From Clostridiaceae bacterium AF10-41 (lineage in GTDB: Bacteria > Bacillota > Clostridia > Clostridiales > Clostridiaceae), in NCBI GenBank assembly GCA_027686065.1, contig JAQCTH010000007.1:1-64000 (forward strand): a stretch of 64,000 nt of DNA, written 5' to 3'. Below, in pieces: positions 19,000 to 28,750 of this stretch. Each line of letters begins with the position of its first letter. Position 1 is the first letter of the stretch. The translations under genes were made by a program, and so were the position numbers. The notes beneath the pieces were generated by a model, which worked only from the letters and a program-made list of their open reading frames with translations, did no database searches and was not told the origin of the DNA.

Positions 19000-19986
19000 A
19001 TGAAAAAGGTAGCTGTAGTATTTAATGGGGGAACAATTTCTATGAAAGTAGATGAAAGAATAAAAGCAGCTGTTCCAAGTTTAACCGGTGAAGAAATAAT
19101 GTCAATGGTAACTGGGATAGAAGAATTCGCAGAGATAGAATCGCATAGTTTTTCTAGTAAGCCATCTCCACATATGACAATACAAAATATGCTAGAACTT
19201 AGTAAATTTATAAAATCTTTAGTAGAGAGAGAGGATATAGATGGAGTTGTATTAACTCATGGAACAGATACTTTGGAAGAAACGGCATATTTCTTAGATT
19301 TAACTATAGATACAGAAAAAGTCATAGTTGTAACTGGTGCTATGAGAAGTAGTTCGGAACTTGGTTATGATGGGCCCTTTAATTTAGCAACATCTATATG
19401 TACGGCAATTTCGGAAGAAGCTAAAGGTAGAGGGGTGTTAGTTTGCTTTAATGGGGAATTAAATTCAGCAGCAGATGTTACTAAAGCAAATTCAATGGCA
19501 CTTAATGCTTTTAAAACTCCAAATTTTGGACCGATAGGAATAGTGGATAATAATAAGGTGTTATTTTACAGAAAAACTAAAAAACATAAGGTTTATTATG
19601 TAGAAAGTATAAATGATGAAGTTGCATTAATAAAATGTGTTGCTGGAATGGGGTCAGATTACATAAATTATTTTATAGATAAAGGCTATAAAGGAATTGT
19701 TATAGAAGCCTTAGGAAGAGGAAATGTTCCTCCTTCTATGGTATTTGGAATAAAAAGAGCTTTAAATAATAATATACCTGTTGTTATAGTTTCTAGATGT
19801 TTTGAAGGCAGAGTATATGAATCTTATGGATATGAAGGTGGCGGAAAAATGCTTAAAGATTTGGGTGTGTTTTTTGAAGAAAGTATGCCAGGGCAAAAAG
19901 CAAGAATTAAGTTAATAGTAGCTCTTTCAAGTAGCAAAAGAATTGATATAAGAGAATCTTTTAAAAACAACACGAATATTATGTAG
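19000..19986 (+). CDS. ansA: L-asparaginase (type I, cytoplasmic)
   Basis: Hydrolyses L-asparagine to aspartate and ammonia. Both asparaginase/glutaminase active-site threonine motifs are present: GGTIS near residues 10-14 and THGTDTLEETAYFLD near residues 87-101. No signal peptide, so cytoplasmic. Length 328 aa fits the AnsA/type I group. ATG 19000 follows AGGAGG at 7 nt. Single-gene transcription unit behind a long structured leader with an intrinsic terminator, so expression is probably controlled by premature termination. No terminator is obvious after the stop before the next promoter. Confidence 0.92.
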   Translation: MKKVAVVFNGGTISMKVDERIKAAVPSLTGEEIMSMVTGIEEFAEIESHSFSSKPSPHMTIQNMLELSKFIKSLVEREDIDGVVLTHGTDTLEETAYFLDLTIDTEKVIVVTGAMRSSSELGYDGPFNLATSICTAISEEAKGRGVLVCFNGELNSAADVTKANSMALNAFKTPNFGPIGIVDNNKVLFYRKTKKHKVYYVESINDEVALIKCVAGMGSDYINYFIDKGYKGIVIEALGRGNVPPSMVFGIKRALNNNIPVVIVSRCFEGRVYESYGYEGGGKMLKDLGVFFEESMPGQKARIKLIVALSSSKRIDIRESFKNNTNIM

Positions 19987-20013
19987 AGTTGAGAATAAAT
20001 TAATACGTTTATG

Positions 20014-20042
20014 TTGACAAACGATATTTTAAAATATATAAT
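20014..20042 (+). promoter_or_regulatory. consensus sigma-A promoter of the purine permease
   Basis: A perfect TTGACA (20014-20019), 17-nt spacer and perfect TATAAT (20037-20042). Such an optimal promoter fits a transcript controlled afterwards by riboswitch termination. Confidence 0.9.
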
Positions 20043-20056
20043 AATGTTCGTAAGAT

Positions 20057-20219
20057 AAGTAGCTCATATAATATTGACAATAAGGGTCATAAGTTTCTAC
20101 CAGGATACCGTAAACATCTTGACTATGAGTTTAATGCTAATTAATTTATTATATAATTGTTAGCATTTACGAAAAGGTTGCTATGAGTTATCTACTTAAT
20201 AATTCAGCAGCTTTTTTTT
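20057..20219 (+). ncRNA. guanine-class purine riboswitch with intrinsic terminator
   Basis: The aptamer spans about 20057-20131. P1 pairs CTCATA (20063-20068) with TATGAG (20124-20129). J1/2 TATAAT, J2/3 TTTCTACC, the P3 loop ACCGTAA and GACTATG are all conserved. The base in GACTATG that pairs with the ligand is C, indicating guanine/hypoxanthine rather than adenine. A terminator follows (AAAAGGTTGCT 20172-20182 with AGCAGCTTTTT from 20206, then Ts). The terminator loop contains TATGAG and CTACTT (20182-20187, 20192-20197), complementary to AAGTAG and CTCATA of the P1 5' strand (20057-20068), giving an evident alternative pairing. Predicted OFF switch for the permease. Confidence 0.93.
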
Positions 20220-20243
20220 ATAAAAAAATTAGGGGGTTTAAAA

Positions 20244-21611
20244 ATGAAAAACTTATCAGAAGGACAAGGATTATTACCAATACTAAGAAATAAAAATGTA
20301 AATTTTAGGACAGAGATAGTAGCAGGAATTACTACTTTTTTAACTATGGCTTATATAATTGCAGTAAATCCTAATATATTATCAGCAACAGGGATGCCTG
20401 TTGGAGCTTTAGTTACATCTACATGTTTAGCAGCAGCAATAGCTTGTATATTAATGGGATTATTTGCGAATTTACCCTTTGCATTAGCTTCGGGTATGGG
20501 ACTTAATGCATTTTTCGCATTTTCAGTTGTTATAGGAATGGGAGTTTCATGGGAAACAGCGCTAACAGCAGTATTTATAGAAGGTATTATATTTATATTA
20601 TTATCATTATTTAAAATAAGAGAAGCTGTTGTAAATGCAATACCAATGACAATGAAACATGCAGTTACTGCAGGAATTGGTATTTTTATAGCATTTATAG
20701 GTATGGTAGGAGCAGGATTAGTAATAAAAGATGATGCAACGCTAGTTAAAATGGGACATTTTTCACCAGCAGTTGTTATTGCATTAATTGGAGTCGTTAT
20801 AATAGCAGTTTTAGATAAGAGAAAAGTAAAAGGTGCTATATTATTTGGTATATTAACTAGTACTTTATTAGCTTGGGGATACGCATTAATAAATCCAGAA
20901 GCAGCAACTAATTTAGGCATTTATTTACCAGAAGGATTATTTAAATTTGAAAGTATTACTCCGATAGCAGGCAAATTAGATTTCACTCAATTCCTTACTG
21001 TAGAAGGTGCAAATAAATTAATAGTTGTTGTTTGTACTTTCTTATTTGTAGATTTCTTTGATACAGTTGGAACTTTAGTAGGTGTTTCATCAAGAGCAAA
21101 TATGCTAGATGAAAATGGTAATGTACCAAATGCTGGAAGAGCTTTATTGGTAGATGCAGTTTCAACTACTTTAGGAGCTGTATTAGGTGTTTCAACTGTT
21201 ACAACATATGTAGAAAGCTCAACTGGTGTTGCAGCAGGTGGTAGAACTGGATATACAGCAATTACAACAGGGATATTATTCTTAGTAGCAATGTTCTTTT
21301 CACCAATATTCATAGCAATACCATCATGTGCAACTGCACCAGCATTAATTTATGTAGGATATTTAATGCTTGGAGCTGTAAAAGATATTAAATTTGACAA
21401 CATAACTGAAGGTGTACCAGCATTTTTAACAATAACAACTATGGCTTTGACATATAGTATTGGTGATGGTTTAACTATTGGAATATTATCATATGTAGTA
21501 ATTAATTTAATATATAATCTATTCTGTAAAGATAAAAAAGATAGGACTAATGTATCAATAGTTATGATAGTACTTGCAGTATTATTTATATTTAAGTTAG
21601 CCTTTATATAA
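20244..21611 (+). CDS. NCS2-family guanine/hypoxanthine permease
   Basis: Membrane purine:proton symporter of the AzgA/PbuG-PbuO branch of NCS2 (455 aa, about 12-14 helices). Recognisable parts are EIVAGITTFLTMAYIIAVNP at the N-terminus, the GMGLNAFFAF half-helix motif, the DFFDTVGTLVGVSSRA motif and ESSTGVAAGGRTGYTA near the centre, which form the substrate site. The upstream guanine-type riboswitch supports guanine/hypoxanthine as substrate. ATG 20244 follows AGGGGG. Single-gene unit with a terminator at 21681. Confidence 0.93.
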   Translation: MKNLSEGQGLLPILRNKNVNFRTEIVAGITTFLTMAYIIAVNPNILSATGMPVGALVTSTCLAAAIACILMGLFANLPFALASGMGLNAFFAFSVVIGMGVSWETALTAVFIEGIIFILLSLFKIREAVVNAIPMTMKHAVTAGIGIFIAFIGMVGAGLVIKDDATLVKMGHFSPAVVIALIGVVIIAVLDKRKVKGAILFGILTSTLLAWGYALINPEAATNLGIYLPEGLFKFESITPIAGKLDFTQFLTVEGANKLIVVVCTFLFVDFFDTVGTLVGVSSRANMLDENGNVPNAGRALLVDAVSTTLGAVLGVSTVTTYVESSTGVAAGGRTGYTAITTGILFLVAMFFSPIFIAIPSCATAPALIYVGYLMLGAVKDIKFDNITEGVPAFLTITTMALTYSIGDGLTIGILSYVVINLIYNLFCKDKKDRTNVSIVMIVLAVLFIFKLAFI

Positions 21612-21680
21612 ATAAATATAATGTATATTTAAATTTATATAAATTATACAGAGAGGGAACTCTTTTGTTAATAAATCCCT

Positions 21681-21713
21681 AAAAAAGAAGTAGCGTTGTC
21701 TACTTCTTTTTTG
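21681..21713 (+). terminator. terminator after the purine permease
   Basis: A perfect 13-bp stem (AAAAAAGAAGTAG with its complement, 21681-21693 and 21700-21712) with a 6-nt loop and T-rich arm. Confidence 0.92.
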
Positions 21714-21841
21714 AATGATAAAATTAATTATAAAAATAATTGTTAATAATCTGTGAACAAATTATTGACAGTTGGGCAAAATATAAATTAATATTAGAAT
21801 GTTCTTGTATTTTTAATATAATATAAACTTTGGAGGCATAT

Positions 21842-22723
21842 ATGGTTAAAAGTATGACTAGCTTTGGCAGAGCTAGTAGTGAAGAAGGAAATAAATTTTT
21901 ATTTTCAGTTGAAATGAAAAGTGTAAATAGCAGATATTTAGATTTAAATGTAAGATTACCTAAAAGTATAATTTCTTTAGAAGAAGAAATTAGAAAGTTA
22001 ATAAATTCAAAACTATCTAGAGGAAAAGTAGATGTATTTATTAATCAAAAAAGTTATAGTGGTGGAGAAGGAATAGCTAAATTAAATTTAAGACTAGCAG
22101 AAAGCTATTATAACTGCTTAAAAGAAATAGAAGAAAATCTAAATATAAAAAATGATGTAACAGCAACACAAATTGCTAGATTTCCTGATGTTATAACAAT
22201 TATAGAAGAAGAAGATTCAATAGAAGAAATTTGGGAAGTTATTAAACCTCTTATAAATTCATCATTAGAAATGATGAATAATATGAGAGTAATTGAAGGA
22301 GAAAAGCTTAAGGAAGACATTCTTCAAAAATTAAATGAAATAGAAAACTTAGTATATAATATAGAAAATATAGCATATACTGTTCCAGTGGCATATAGAA
22401 AGAAACTAGAAGTTAAGCTTAAAGATTTGCTTGAAGGAATAGAAATAGATGAAGCAAGAATAGCACAAGAAATAGCTATAATTGCAGATAAGTCGGCTGT
22501 AGATGAGGAAATTACAAGACTTAAAAGTCATTTAAGTCAAATGAGAAAAACTTTTAAAGAAGAAGGTCAAATTGGAAGAAAACTTGATTTTATAATTCAA
22601 GAGATGAATAGAGAAGCTAATACAATTGCGTCTAAGTCTAGTGATATGAATATGACAAATTATGTCATTAACATAAAAAACCTAATAGAAAAAATAAGAG
22701 AACAATCACAAAATATAGAGTAA
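21842..22723 (+). CDS. YicC/YloC family endoribonuclease
   Basis: YicC family, 293 aa, recently linked to endoribonuclease activity. The N-terminal YicC domain begins [12 protein letters not shown] and contains [14 protein letters not shown] [12 protein letters not shown]. The C-terminal DUF1732 domain has the conserved [22 protein letters not shown] segment, with acidic and basic residues thought to form the active site. Start ATG 21842 is 7 nt after TTTGGAGG; the upstream in-frame TTG lies inside that site. First gene of the yicC-remA-gmk-rpoZ-coaBC operon, conserved from Bacillus to Clostridium. A TTGACA at 21765 followed by a weak -10 may be its promoter. Confidence 0.9.
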   Translation: MVKSMTSFGRASSEEGNKFLFSVEMKSVNSRYLDLNVRLPKSIISLEEEIRKLINSKLSRGKVDVFINQKSYSGGEGIAKLNLRLAESYYNCLKEIEENLNIKNDVTATQIARFPDVITIIEEEDSIEEIWEVIKPLINSSLEMMNNMRVIEGEKLKEDILQKLNEIENLVYNIENIAYTVPVAYRKKLEVKLKDLLEGIEIDEARIAQEIAIIADKSAVDEEITRLKSHLSQMRKTFKEEGQIGRKLDFIIQEMNREANTIASKSSDMNMTNYVINIKNLIEKIREQSQNIE

Positions 22724-22737
22724 ATAGGAGGAGAACA

Positions 22738-23007
22738 ATGGGTATAAAGTTAATTAATATTGGATTTGGTAATATAGTTTCTGCTAATAGACTTGTTGCT
22801 ATTGTAAGTCCAGAGTCAGCACCTATAAAGAGAATAATACAAGAAGCTAGGGATAGAGGTATGCTTATAGATGCAACTTATGGAAGAAGAACAAGAGCTG
22901 TTATAATAACGGATAGTGATCATGTCATATTATCAGCAGTTCAACCAGAAACCGTAGCTCATAGGCTTGTAGCAAAAGACGAAGCTGTAGATGAGGTAGA
23001 CGAATAA
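22738..23007 (+). CDS. remA: RemA-family (DUF370) regulator
   Basis: 89-aa DNA-binding protein of the DUF370 family. In B. subtilis RemA activates matrix and osmoprotection genes and forms ring-like oligomers. Conserved features here are INIGFGNIV at the N-terminus, the SPESAPIKR loop, and [20 protein letters not shown] short acidic tail follows. It sits between yicC and gmk as in most Firmicutes, and its stop overlaps the gmk start by one base (TAATG), so translation is coupled. In Clostridium the regulon is not known. Confidence 0.9.
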   Translation: MGIKLINIGFGNIVSANRLVAIVSPESAPIKRIIQEARDRGMLIDATYGRRTRAVIITDSDHVILSAVQPETVAHRLVAKDEAVDEVDE

Positions 23008-23648
23008 TGCAGAGTAATAATAGAGGTGTTTTAATAGTTATTTCAGGGCCTTCGGGAGCTGGAAAAGGTACTATTTGTAAGGCTTTATTAGAAAAGCATA
23101 AAAATATATATATTTCAGTTTCAGCTACAACAAGATCTCCAAGAAATGGAGAAGTAGATGGAGTAAATTATTACTTTTTATCCAAAGAAGTATTTAAAGA
23201 AAAGGTTGAAAAAAATGGATTTTTAGAATATGCTAATGTCCATGGAAATTTCTATGGTACTCCAAAAGTAAATGTGGAAAAAATGCTTGAAGAAGGAAAA
23301 GATGTTATTCTAGAAATAGATATTCAAGGAGCACTACAAGTAAAAGAAAACTTTAGTGAAGGGGTATTTATATTTATTCTTCCACCATCAATGGGGGAAC
23401 TAAAGCAAAGAATTATAAAAAGAGGCAGCGAAACAGAAGAATCATTAATGACTAGATTTAAAAATGCATATAAAGAAATTAATTATGTTTCAAAATATAA
23501 TTATGCTGTAGTAAATGATACTTTGGATTTAGCTGTGTCAAAAGTAGAATCAATTATAGCGGCAGAAAAATGCAGAGTTGATAGAATAAAAGAAAATACA
23601 ATTTTAGATTCCAAGGAGGGCTTAATTCATGAACAACTCTATGATTAA
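23007..23648 (+). CDS. gmk: guanylate kinase
   Basis: Phosphorylates GMP to GDP using ATP. The P-loop GPSGAGKGT is at residues 14-22. The GMP-binding segment TTRSPRNGEVDGVNYYF and lid region RLIKRGSETEE-type sequence (QRIIKRGSETEESLMTR) are present. 213 aa. It overlaps remA upstream by one base and rpoZ downstream by 20 nt, so this stretch of the operon is translationally compact. The rpoZ ribosome binding site AAGGAGGG lies within its last codons. Confidence 0.96.
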   Translation: MQSNNRGVLIVISGPSGAGKGTICKALLEKHKNIYISVSATTRSPRNGEVDGVNYYFLSKEVFKEKVEKNGFLEYANVHGNFYGTPKVNVEKMLEEGKDVILEIDIQGALQVKENFSEGVFIFILPPSMGELKQRIIKRGSETEESLMTRFKNAYKEINYVSKYNYAVVNDTLDLAVSKVESIIAAEKCRVDRIKENTILDSKEGLIHEQLYD

Positions 23649-23853
23649 TCCATCAATAATGGATTTACTTAAAAAGGTAGATGACAGATATTCATTAGTA
23701 ATAGTTACTTCAAAAAGAGCAAGACAAATAATAGATGGAAGCGAACCGTTAGTTGCAACTAAATCTAAAAAACCTTTAACCATTGCTATTAATGAAGTTA
23801 ACGAAGGGGAAGTAGGGTATGAAGTTATACCTACAAAAGAAGGTTTAAAATAA
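23629..23853 (+). CDS. rpoZ: RNA polymerase omega subunit
   Basis: 74-aa omega subunit that stabilises the beta-prime subunit of RNA polymerase. Conserved motifs are INPSIMDLLKKVDDRYSLV and KRARQI at the N-terminal half, and the KPLTIAINEVNEG segment further on. The start at 23629 overlaps gmk by 20 nt and is supported by AAGGAGGG within gmk; an internal ATG four codons later is possible. gmk-rpoZ-coaBC order is conserved across Firmicutes. Confidence 0.95.
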   Translation: MNNSMINPSIMDLLKKVDDRYSLVIVTSKRARQIIDGSEPLVATKSKKPLTIAINEVNEGEVGYEVIPTKEGLK

Positions 23854-23855
23854 TT

Positions 23856-25055
23856 ATGAATAATAAAAAGTGTGTATGTATAGGTGTAAGTGGAGGAATT
23901 GCAGTTTATAAAACCTTAGACATCATAAGTGCTTTAAAAAAGCAAGATATTGATGTAAGAGTTATTATGACTGAATCTGCAACTAAATTTGTAACTCCAT
24001 TATCATTTCAATCATTAAGTCAAAATATGGTTGTAACAGATATGTTTGCAGAACCAAAAGCCTTTGAAATACAACATATATCACTAGCCAAAAGAGCAGA
24101 TGTTTTTTTAGTAGCACCAGCTACTGCAAATATAATTGGAAAAGTTGCAAATGGAATATCTGATGATATGTTATCTACAACTATTATGGCAACTAGAGCA
24201 AAGGTTATTTTTGCTCCAGCTATGAATACTAATATGTATGAAAATATAATAGTTCAAGATAATATAGAAAAATTGAAGAAATATGGATATGAATTTATAG
24301 AACCAGCTTCTGGTAGACTTGCTTGTGGAGACATAGGCAAAGGAAAGCTGGCAGATGTAAATACAATTGTAGGAAGAGTTTTAGAAGCACTTAATAATCA
24401 AGATAAAAATAAAGATTTACAAGGGAAAAATGTTTTAATAAGTGCGGGACCAACCCATTCTAAAATAGATCCAGTTAGATTTATTACAAATAGATCCACA
24501 GGGAAAATGGGATATTATATTGCAGAGGAGGCTAAAGCTAGAGGAGCTAATGTTACTTTAGTGTCAGGTCCAACTAATATAGATCCTCCTACTGGTATAA
24601 ATGTGATAAATGTAACTACAAATGAAGAAATGAAAAATGCAATGTTAGATAATTTTAAAAACAGTGACATTGTTATTAAATCAGCAGCAGTTGCAGATTA
24701 TAAAGCTAAAGAATATAGAAATGAAAAGATAAAGAAAAGTGAAGATGATTTAGTTTTAACTTTCGTAAGAGATAATGATATTTTAAAATTATTAGGAGAA
24801 CAGAAGAATAATCAAATTCTTGTTGGATTTGCAGCAGAAAGTAATAATATAATAGAAAATGCTAAGAATAAATTACAAAAAAAGAATTTGGATTATATAG
24901 TGGCAAATGATATTACAAGTGCTGACACCGGATTTGGAAGTGAAGATAATAAAGTTATTATTATTTCTAAAGATGGAGAAGAAATATATTTAGATAAGAT
25001 GAGTAAAAAGGAAGTTGCATCTAAAATCTTTGAAACTATATTAAGAAAGCGCTAG
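23856..25055 (+). CDS. coaBC: bifunctional phosphopantothenoylcysteine decarboxylase/synthase CoaBC
   Basis: Two successive steps of coenzyme A synthesis. The N-terminal flavin-dependent decarboxylase CoaC (about 1-185) has GVSGGIAVYK, the active-site His in IQHISLAKRAD and APAMNTNMY. The C-terminal CTP-dependent synthase CoaB (about 190-399) has the ISAGPTHSKIDPVRFITNRS dimer motif and GFAAES. 399 aa is normal. It starts 2 nt after rpoZ. Its stop codon falls in the loop of an intrinsic terminator that closes the transcription unit. coaD, a later step of the same pathway, is at 42227. Confidence 0.95.
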   Translation: MNNKKCVCIGVSGGIAVYKTLDIISALKKQDIDVRVIMTESATKFVTPLSFQSLSQNMVVTDMFAEPKAFEIQHISLAKRADVFLVAPATANIIGKVANGISDDMLSTTIMATRAKVIFAPAMNTNMYENIIVQDNIEKLKKYGYEFIEPASGRLACGDIGKGKLADVNTIVGRVLEALNNQDKNKDLQGKNVLISAGPTHSKIDPVRFITNRSTGKMGYYIAEEAKARGANVTLVSGPTNIDPPTGINVINVTTNEEMKNAMLDNFKNSDIVIKSAAVADYKAKEYRNEKIKKSEDDLVLTFVRDNDILKLLGEQKNNQILVGFAAESNNIIENAKNKLQKKNLDYIVANDITSADTGFGSEDNKVIIISKDGEEIYLDKMSKKEVASKIFETILRKR

Positions 25056-25075
25056 AAGGCGCTTTCTTCTATTTA
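25043..25075 (+). terminator. terminator overlapping the coaBC stop
   Basis: Perfect 10-bp stem AAGAAAGCGC (25043-25052) with GCGCTTTCTT (25059-25068), loop TAGAAG containing the TAG stop, followed by a T-rich stretch. Confidence 0.75.
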
Positions 25076-25110
25076 TAGAGTTAATATAACCTAATAAAAG
25101 GGTGATGAAT

Positions 25111-27309
25111 TTGAAAAAATATGCAGAAATTATTATAAATAGTGATGCTTTAGATATAGATAAACCCTTTACTTATGAAATACCAGAAGAACTTAAATCT
25201 GAAATAAAGATAGGGCAATGGGTAAAAGTGCCTTTTGGAGTTAGAAACTCTCTTGTAGATGGATTTATATTGTCTATAAAAGAGGAAGAAATAAAGGGGA
25301 TTAGAATAAAGAAAATAAAAGCTATAGGAGCAGCAGAGTCACTTTTAAGTGAAAATGATTTAAAGCTTATTCATTTTATAAGAGAAAGTTATTTATGCAA
25401 GTATATAGATGCTATAAAGCTTCTTATTCCACAAGGAATATTAAAGGGAACTAAGAACAAGTATAAAATGGTTGTAGCTATTGGAGATAAATTTATTGAT
25501 AGTGATATTTTAAATAAATATGAAGATATAATAAGCTTTATAAAAAATAATAATGGAAAATTTAATAAAAGTGAACTTGTGAATTTATATAAATTTTCAG
25601 TATATAAAATTAATAAACTGGTAAAAGAAGGATATTTAAAAATAGAAGAAGAAATAGTATATAGATATAATGATAAAAAATATACTGAGTACAAAGAAAG
25701 AGAACTTACAGAAGATCAAATCAAGGTTTTAAAGAAAATAAAAGATTCCAATAAAAAAATATCTCTACTAAAGGGAGTAACTGGTTCTGGGAAGACAGAA
25801 ATTTATATGAATCTTGTAAGTGAAGCTATTTCAAAAGAAAAATCTGCAATAATTTTAGTGCCAGAAATATCTCTAACTCCACAAATGATAGAAAGATTCA
25901 AAGGAAGATTTGGAAGAGAAGTTGCAGTATTTCATAGTAAGCTATCAGATGGAGAGAGGTATGATGAATGGTACAGAGTTAAAGAGTGTAAAGCGAAGGT
26001 TATAATTGGTGCCAGAAGTGCGCTGTTTTTACCAGTTTCAAACCTAGGAGTAATAATAATAGATGAGGAACATGAAAATACTTATAAATCAGAGCAAAAT
26101 CCTAGATATGTAACAAGAGAAATAGCAGAATTTTTAAGTGAAATTAAAGAATGCAAAGTTATATTAGGTTCAGCAACACCATCTATAGAAACATATTATA
26201 GAGCTATTACAGGGGAGATAGAATTATTAGAACTTAATAATAGGGTAGACAATAAGCCTATGCCTATAATGGATATAGTAGATATGAGAGATGAATTAAA
26301 TAGTGGAAATATCTCTATGTTTAGTAGAAAGCTTTTTATAGAAATCAAGGAAGCTTTATACAGAAAAGAACAAATAATTTTATTTTTAAACAGAAGAGGG
26401 TTCTCTACTTTCGTATCCTGTAGAAGCTGTGGATATGTATTTAAATGTCATAAGTGTGACATATCAATGACATATCATAAGAATGGATATCTTATATGTC
26501 ATTATTGCGGGTACACTGAAAGACAACAAAAAATTTGTCCGAAATGTAAAAGTAAATATGTTAAGCATTTTGGGGCTGGAACTGAACGGGTTGAAGAAGA
26601 AGTAAAGAAATACTTTAAAGATGCTAGAGTTCTAAGAATGGATGTAGATACTACAAGAAGTAAGAATTCTCATGAGGATATATATAATTTATTTAAAAAC
26701 AAAAAGGGAGATATACTTATAGGAACCCAAATGATATCAAAAGGACTAGATTTTGAGAATGTAACATTAGTTGGAATATTAGCTGCAGATATGTCTATAA
26801 ATATACCGGATTATAGATCAGCAGAGAGAACATTTCAAATAGTTACACAGGTTGCAGGTAGGGCAGGAAGAGGAACAAAAGAGGGAAAAGTTATAGTTCA
26901 AACATATAATCCAGATCATTACAGTTTAAATTATGCTAAAAATTATGATTATGAAGGATTTTATGATGAAGAATTTACATCAAGAGGTTTGATGTATTAC
27001 CCTCCTTTTGGTAAAATACTATTAGTAAATGCTTCTTCTAAAAATGAAAAAATGTTAATAGATTTTATGATTTTACTAAAAGATAATTTTGAGGAAATAA
27101 AGAATGAATATAATAATGTAGAAATGTTAGGACCAGTTCCATGTATTATTTCTAAGATTAAAGATAATTATAGATGGCAAATATTGTTTAAAGGTGAACT
27201 ATCTTTAGATTTTTGTAAAAAAATTAAAGATAAACTTTATCAATTAAATAAGAATGTATATAATGAAGTAAAAGCAACTATTGATATTAATCCAAATAAT
27301 TTGACTTAG
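25111..27309 (+). CDS. priA: primosomal replication restart helicase PriA
   Basis: Superfamily 2 helicase that reloads the replisome at stalled forks. The N-terminal DNA-binding domain occupies about 1-200. Walker A GVTGSGKTE, IIIDEEHENTYK (DEEH), and the zinc-binding domain with four CxxC pairs (CRSCGYVFKCHKC and CHYCGY...CPKCKSKY) are clear. The C-terminal helicase half has GTQMISKGLDF and QVAGRAGRG. I favour TTG 25111 (732 aa), preceded by AAAGGGTGAT; GTG 25102 and ATG 25105 lie within or too near that site. First gene of a new transcription unit that continues through def, fmt and onward. Confidence 0.95.
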   Translation: MKKYAEIIINSDALDIDKPFTYEIPEELKSEIKIGQWVKVPFGVRNSLVDGFILSIKEEEIKGIRIKKIKAIGAAESLLSENDLKLIHFIRESYLCKYIDAIKLLIPQGILKGTKNKYKMVVAIGDKFIDSDILNKYEDIISFIKNNNGKFNKSELVNLYKFSVYKINKLVKEGYLKIEEEIVYRYNDKKYTEYKERELTEDQIKVLKKIKDSNKKISLLKGVTGSGKTEIYMNLVSEAISKEKSAIILVPEISLTPQMIERFKGRFGREVAVFHSKLSDGERYDEWYRVKECKAKVIIGARSALFLPVSNLGVIIIDEEHENTYKSEQNPRYVTREIAEFLSEIKECKVILGSATPSIETYYRAITGEIELLELNNRVDNKPMPIMDIVDMRDELNSGNISMFSRKLFIEIKEALYRKEQIILFLNRRGFSTFVSCRSCGYVFKCHKCDISMTYHKNGYLICHYCGYTERQQKICPKCKSKYVKHFGAGTERVEEEVKKYFKDARVLRMDVDTTRSKNSHEDIYNLFKNKKGDILIGTQMISKGLDFENVTLVGILAADMSINIPDYRSAERTFQIVTQVAGRAGRGTKEGKVIVQTYNPDHYSLNYAKNYDYEGFYDEEFTSRGLMYYPPFGKILLVNASSKNEKMLIDFMILLKDNFEEIKNEYNNVEMLGPVPCIISKIKDNYRWQILFKGELSLDFCKKIKDKLYQLNKNVYNEVKATIDINPNNLT

Positions 27310-27320
27310 GAGGTAGAAAA

Positions 27321-27764
27321 ATGGCAATTAGAAATATAAGACAAAATGGCGATGAAGCATTAAGAAAGAAATGTAAGGTTGTTACTAAAATAACACCTAG
27401 AACAATAAAACTAATTGAAGATATGGCTGATACTATGTATGAAGCTGATGGAGTTGGGCTGGCAGCACCTCAAGTTGGAATACTTCAAAGAATATTTGTT
27501 GTAGATGTTTATGATGATCATGGATTAAGAGTATTTATAAACCCAGAAATATTAGAAGTTTCAGGGACTCAAATTGGTGAAGAGGGGTGTCTAAGTGTAC
27601 CTGGAGAAGCTGCAGATATTGAGAGACCTAACTATGTAAAGGTAAAAGCATTAAATGAAAAGGGAGAAGAGTTCATTTTAGAAGCAACAGAACTTTTAGC
27701 AAGAGCTATACTTCACGAGAATGATCATCTAAATGGTACTTTATTTATAGATTATTTAAAATAA
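27321..27764 (+). CDS. def: peptide deformylase
   Basis: Iron/zinc amidase that removes the formyl group from nascent N-formyl-methionine. All three motifs are present: GVGLAAPQVG, EEGCLSVPG (metal-ligand Cys) and the metal-binding HENDH near the C-terminus. 147 aa, small as is usual for clostridial type I enzymes. ATG follows TAGGAGG, 11 nt after priA. Paired with fmt, the enzyme that adds the formyl group. Confidence 0.96.
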   Translation: MAIRNIRQNGDEALRKKCKVVTKITPRTIKLIEDMADTMYEADGVGLAAPQVGILQRIFVVDVYDDHGLRVFINPEILEVSGTQIGEEGCLSVPGEAADIERPNYVKVKALNEKGEEFILEATELLARAILHENDHLNGTLFIDYLK

Positions 27765-27779
27765 CTAAGGAGGATTAGC

Positions 27780-28706
27780 ATGAAGATAGTATTTATGGGA
27801 ACCCCAGACTTTGCAGTACCTTCATTAAAAAAAATAATTGATGTTTATGGCGTTGAAAGTGTATTTACTCAACCAGATAAACCAAAAGGTAGAGGTAAAA
27901 AAATATCTTATTCACCAGTTAAGGAGATTGCGTTAGAAAACAATATTAAAGTTTTTCAACCTATAAAACTAAAGAATGATAAAGAGGCTTTAGAGTATCT
28001 AAAAAACTTAAAACCAGATTTTATAATAGTTGTAGCCTTTGGGCAAATATTGACAAAAGAAGTTTTAGATATTCCAAAGTATGGTTGTATAAATTTACAT
28101 GCTTCTTTACTACCTATGTATAGAGGAGCAGCTCCATTAAATTGGGCTATAATAAATGGTGAAAAAAAATCAGGAAATACAACAATGTTAATGGATGTAG
28201 GGCTTGATACAGGAGATATGCTTCTTAAAGATGAGGTCAAAATAGCCGATAATATGACGGCTGGGGAGTTACATGATTTATTAATGTATAAAGGAGCAGA
28301 CCTTTTGTTAGATACTATAGATGGTTTATCAAAAGGAACAATAATTCCACAAAAGCAATGTGAAGAAACTTTTTATGCAAAGATGCTAAATAAAGATTTG
28401 GGGAGAATAGATTGGAATGATTCTGCTAAAAATATTCATAACTTAATTAGAGGACTTAATCCATGGCCAATTGCACATACTACTTATGATGATAAATCAA
28501 TGAAAATATATGAAAGTGAAGTTTTATTAGAAAGTAGTAATAAGGAGCCAGGAACTATAATAAATGTATCTAAGGAAGGAATGAAAGTTTCAACAAATTT
28601 AGGGGTATTATTAATTAAGAAAATTCAGTTTCCAAATGGAAAGCCTTTAACTATAGAACAATATACAAATGGTAATGAAATAGGAGTAAATAAAAAGCTT
28701 ATTTAA
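27780..28706 (+). CDS. fmt: methionyl-tRNA formyltransferase
   Basis: Transfers a formyl group from 10-formyl-tetrahydrofolate to initiator Met-tRNA. N-terminal formyltransferase domain with MGTPDFAVP, the catalytic Asn/His region [21 protein letters not shown] and [12 protein letters not shown]-terminal OB-fold domain from about residue 210. 308 aa. AAGGAGG precedes the ATG, 15 nt after def. The order priA-def-fmt is conserved with Bacillus. Confidence 0.96.
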   Translation: MKIVFMGTPDFAVPSLKKIIDVYGVESVFTQPDKPKGRGKKISYSPVKEIALENNIKVFQPIKLKNDKEALEYLKNLKPDFIIVVAFGQILTKEVLDIPKYGCINLHASLLPMYRGAAPLNWAIINGEKKSGNTTMLMDVGLDTGDMLLKDEVKIADNMTAGELHDLLMYKGADLLLDTIDGLSKGTIIPQKQCEETFYAKMLNKDLGRIDWNDSAKNIHNLIRGLNPWPIAHTTYDDKSMKIYESEVLLESSNKEPGTIINVSKEGMKVSTNLGVLLIKKIQFPNGKPLTIEQYTNGNEIGVNKKLI

Positions 28707-28750
28707 TGTTTGCCGTAAATAATATAAATCTATATGAAGGAGAGGAATTT

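Noticed and set aside
20351..20920. 189-codon open frame on the minus strand inside the purine permease gene
   Set aside because: Antisense shadow of a well-supported NCS2 permease; no ribosome binding site and low-complexity composition typical of reversed AT-rich membrane-protein codons.
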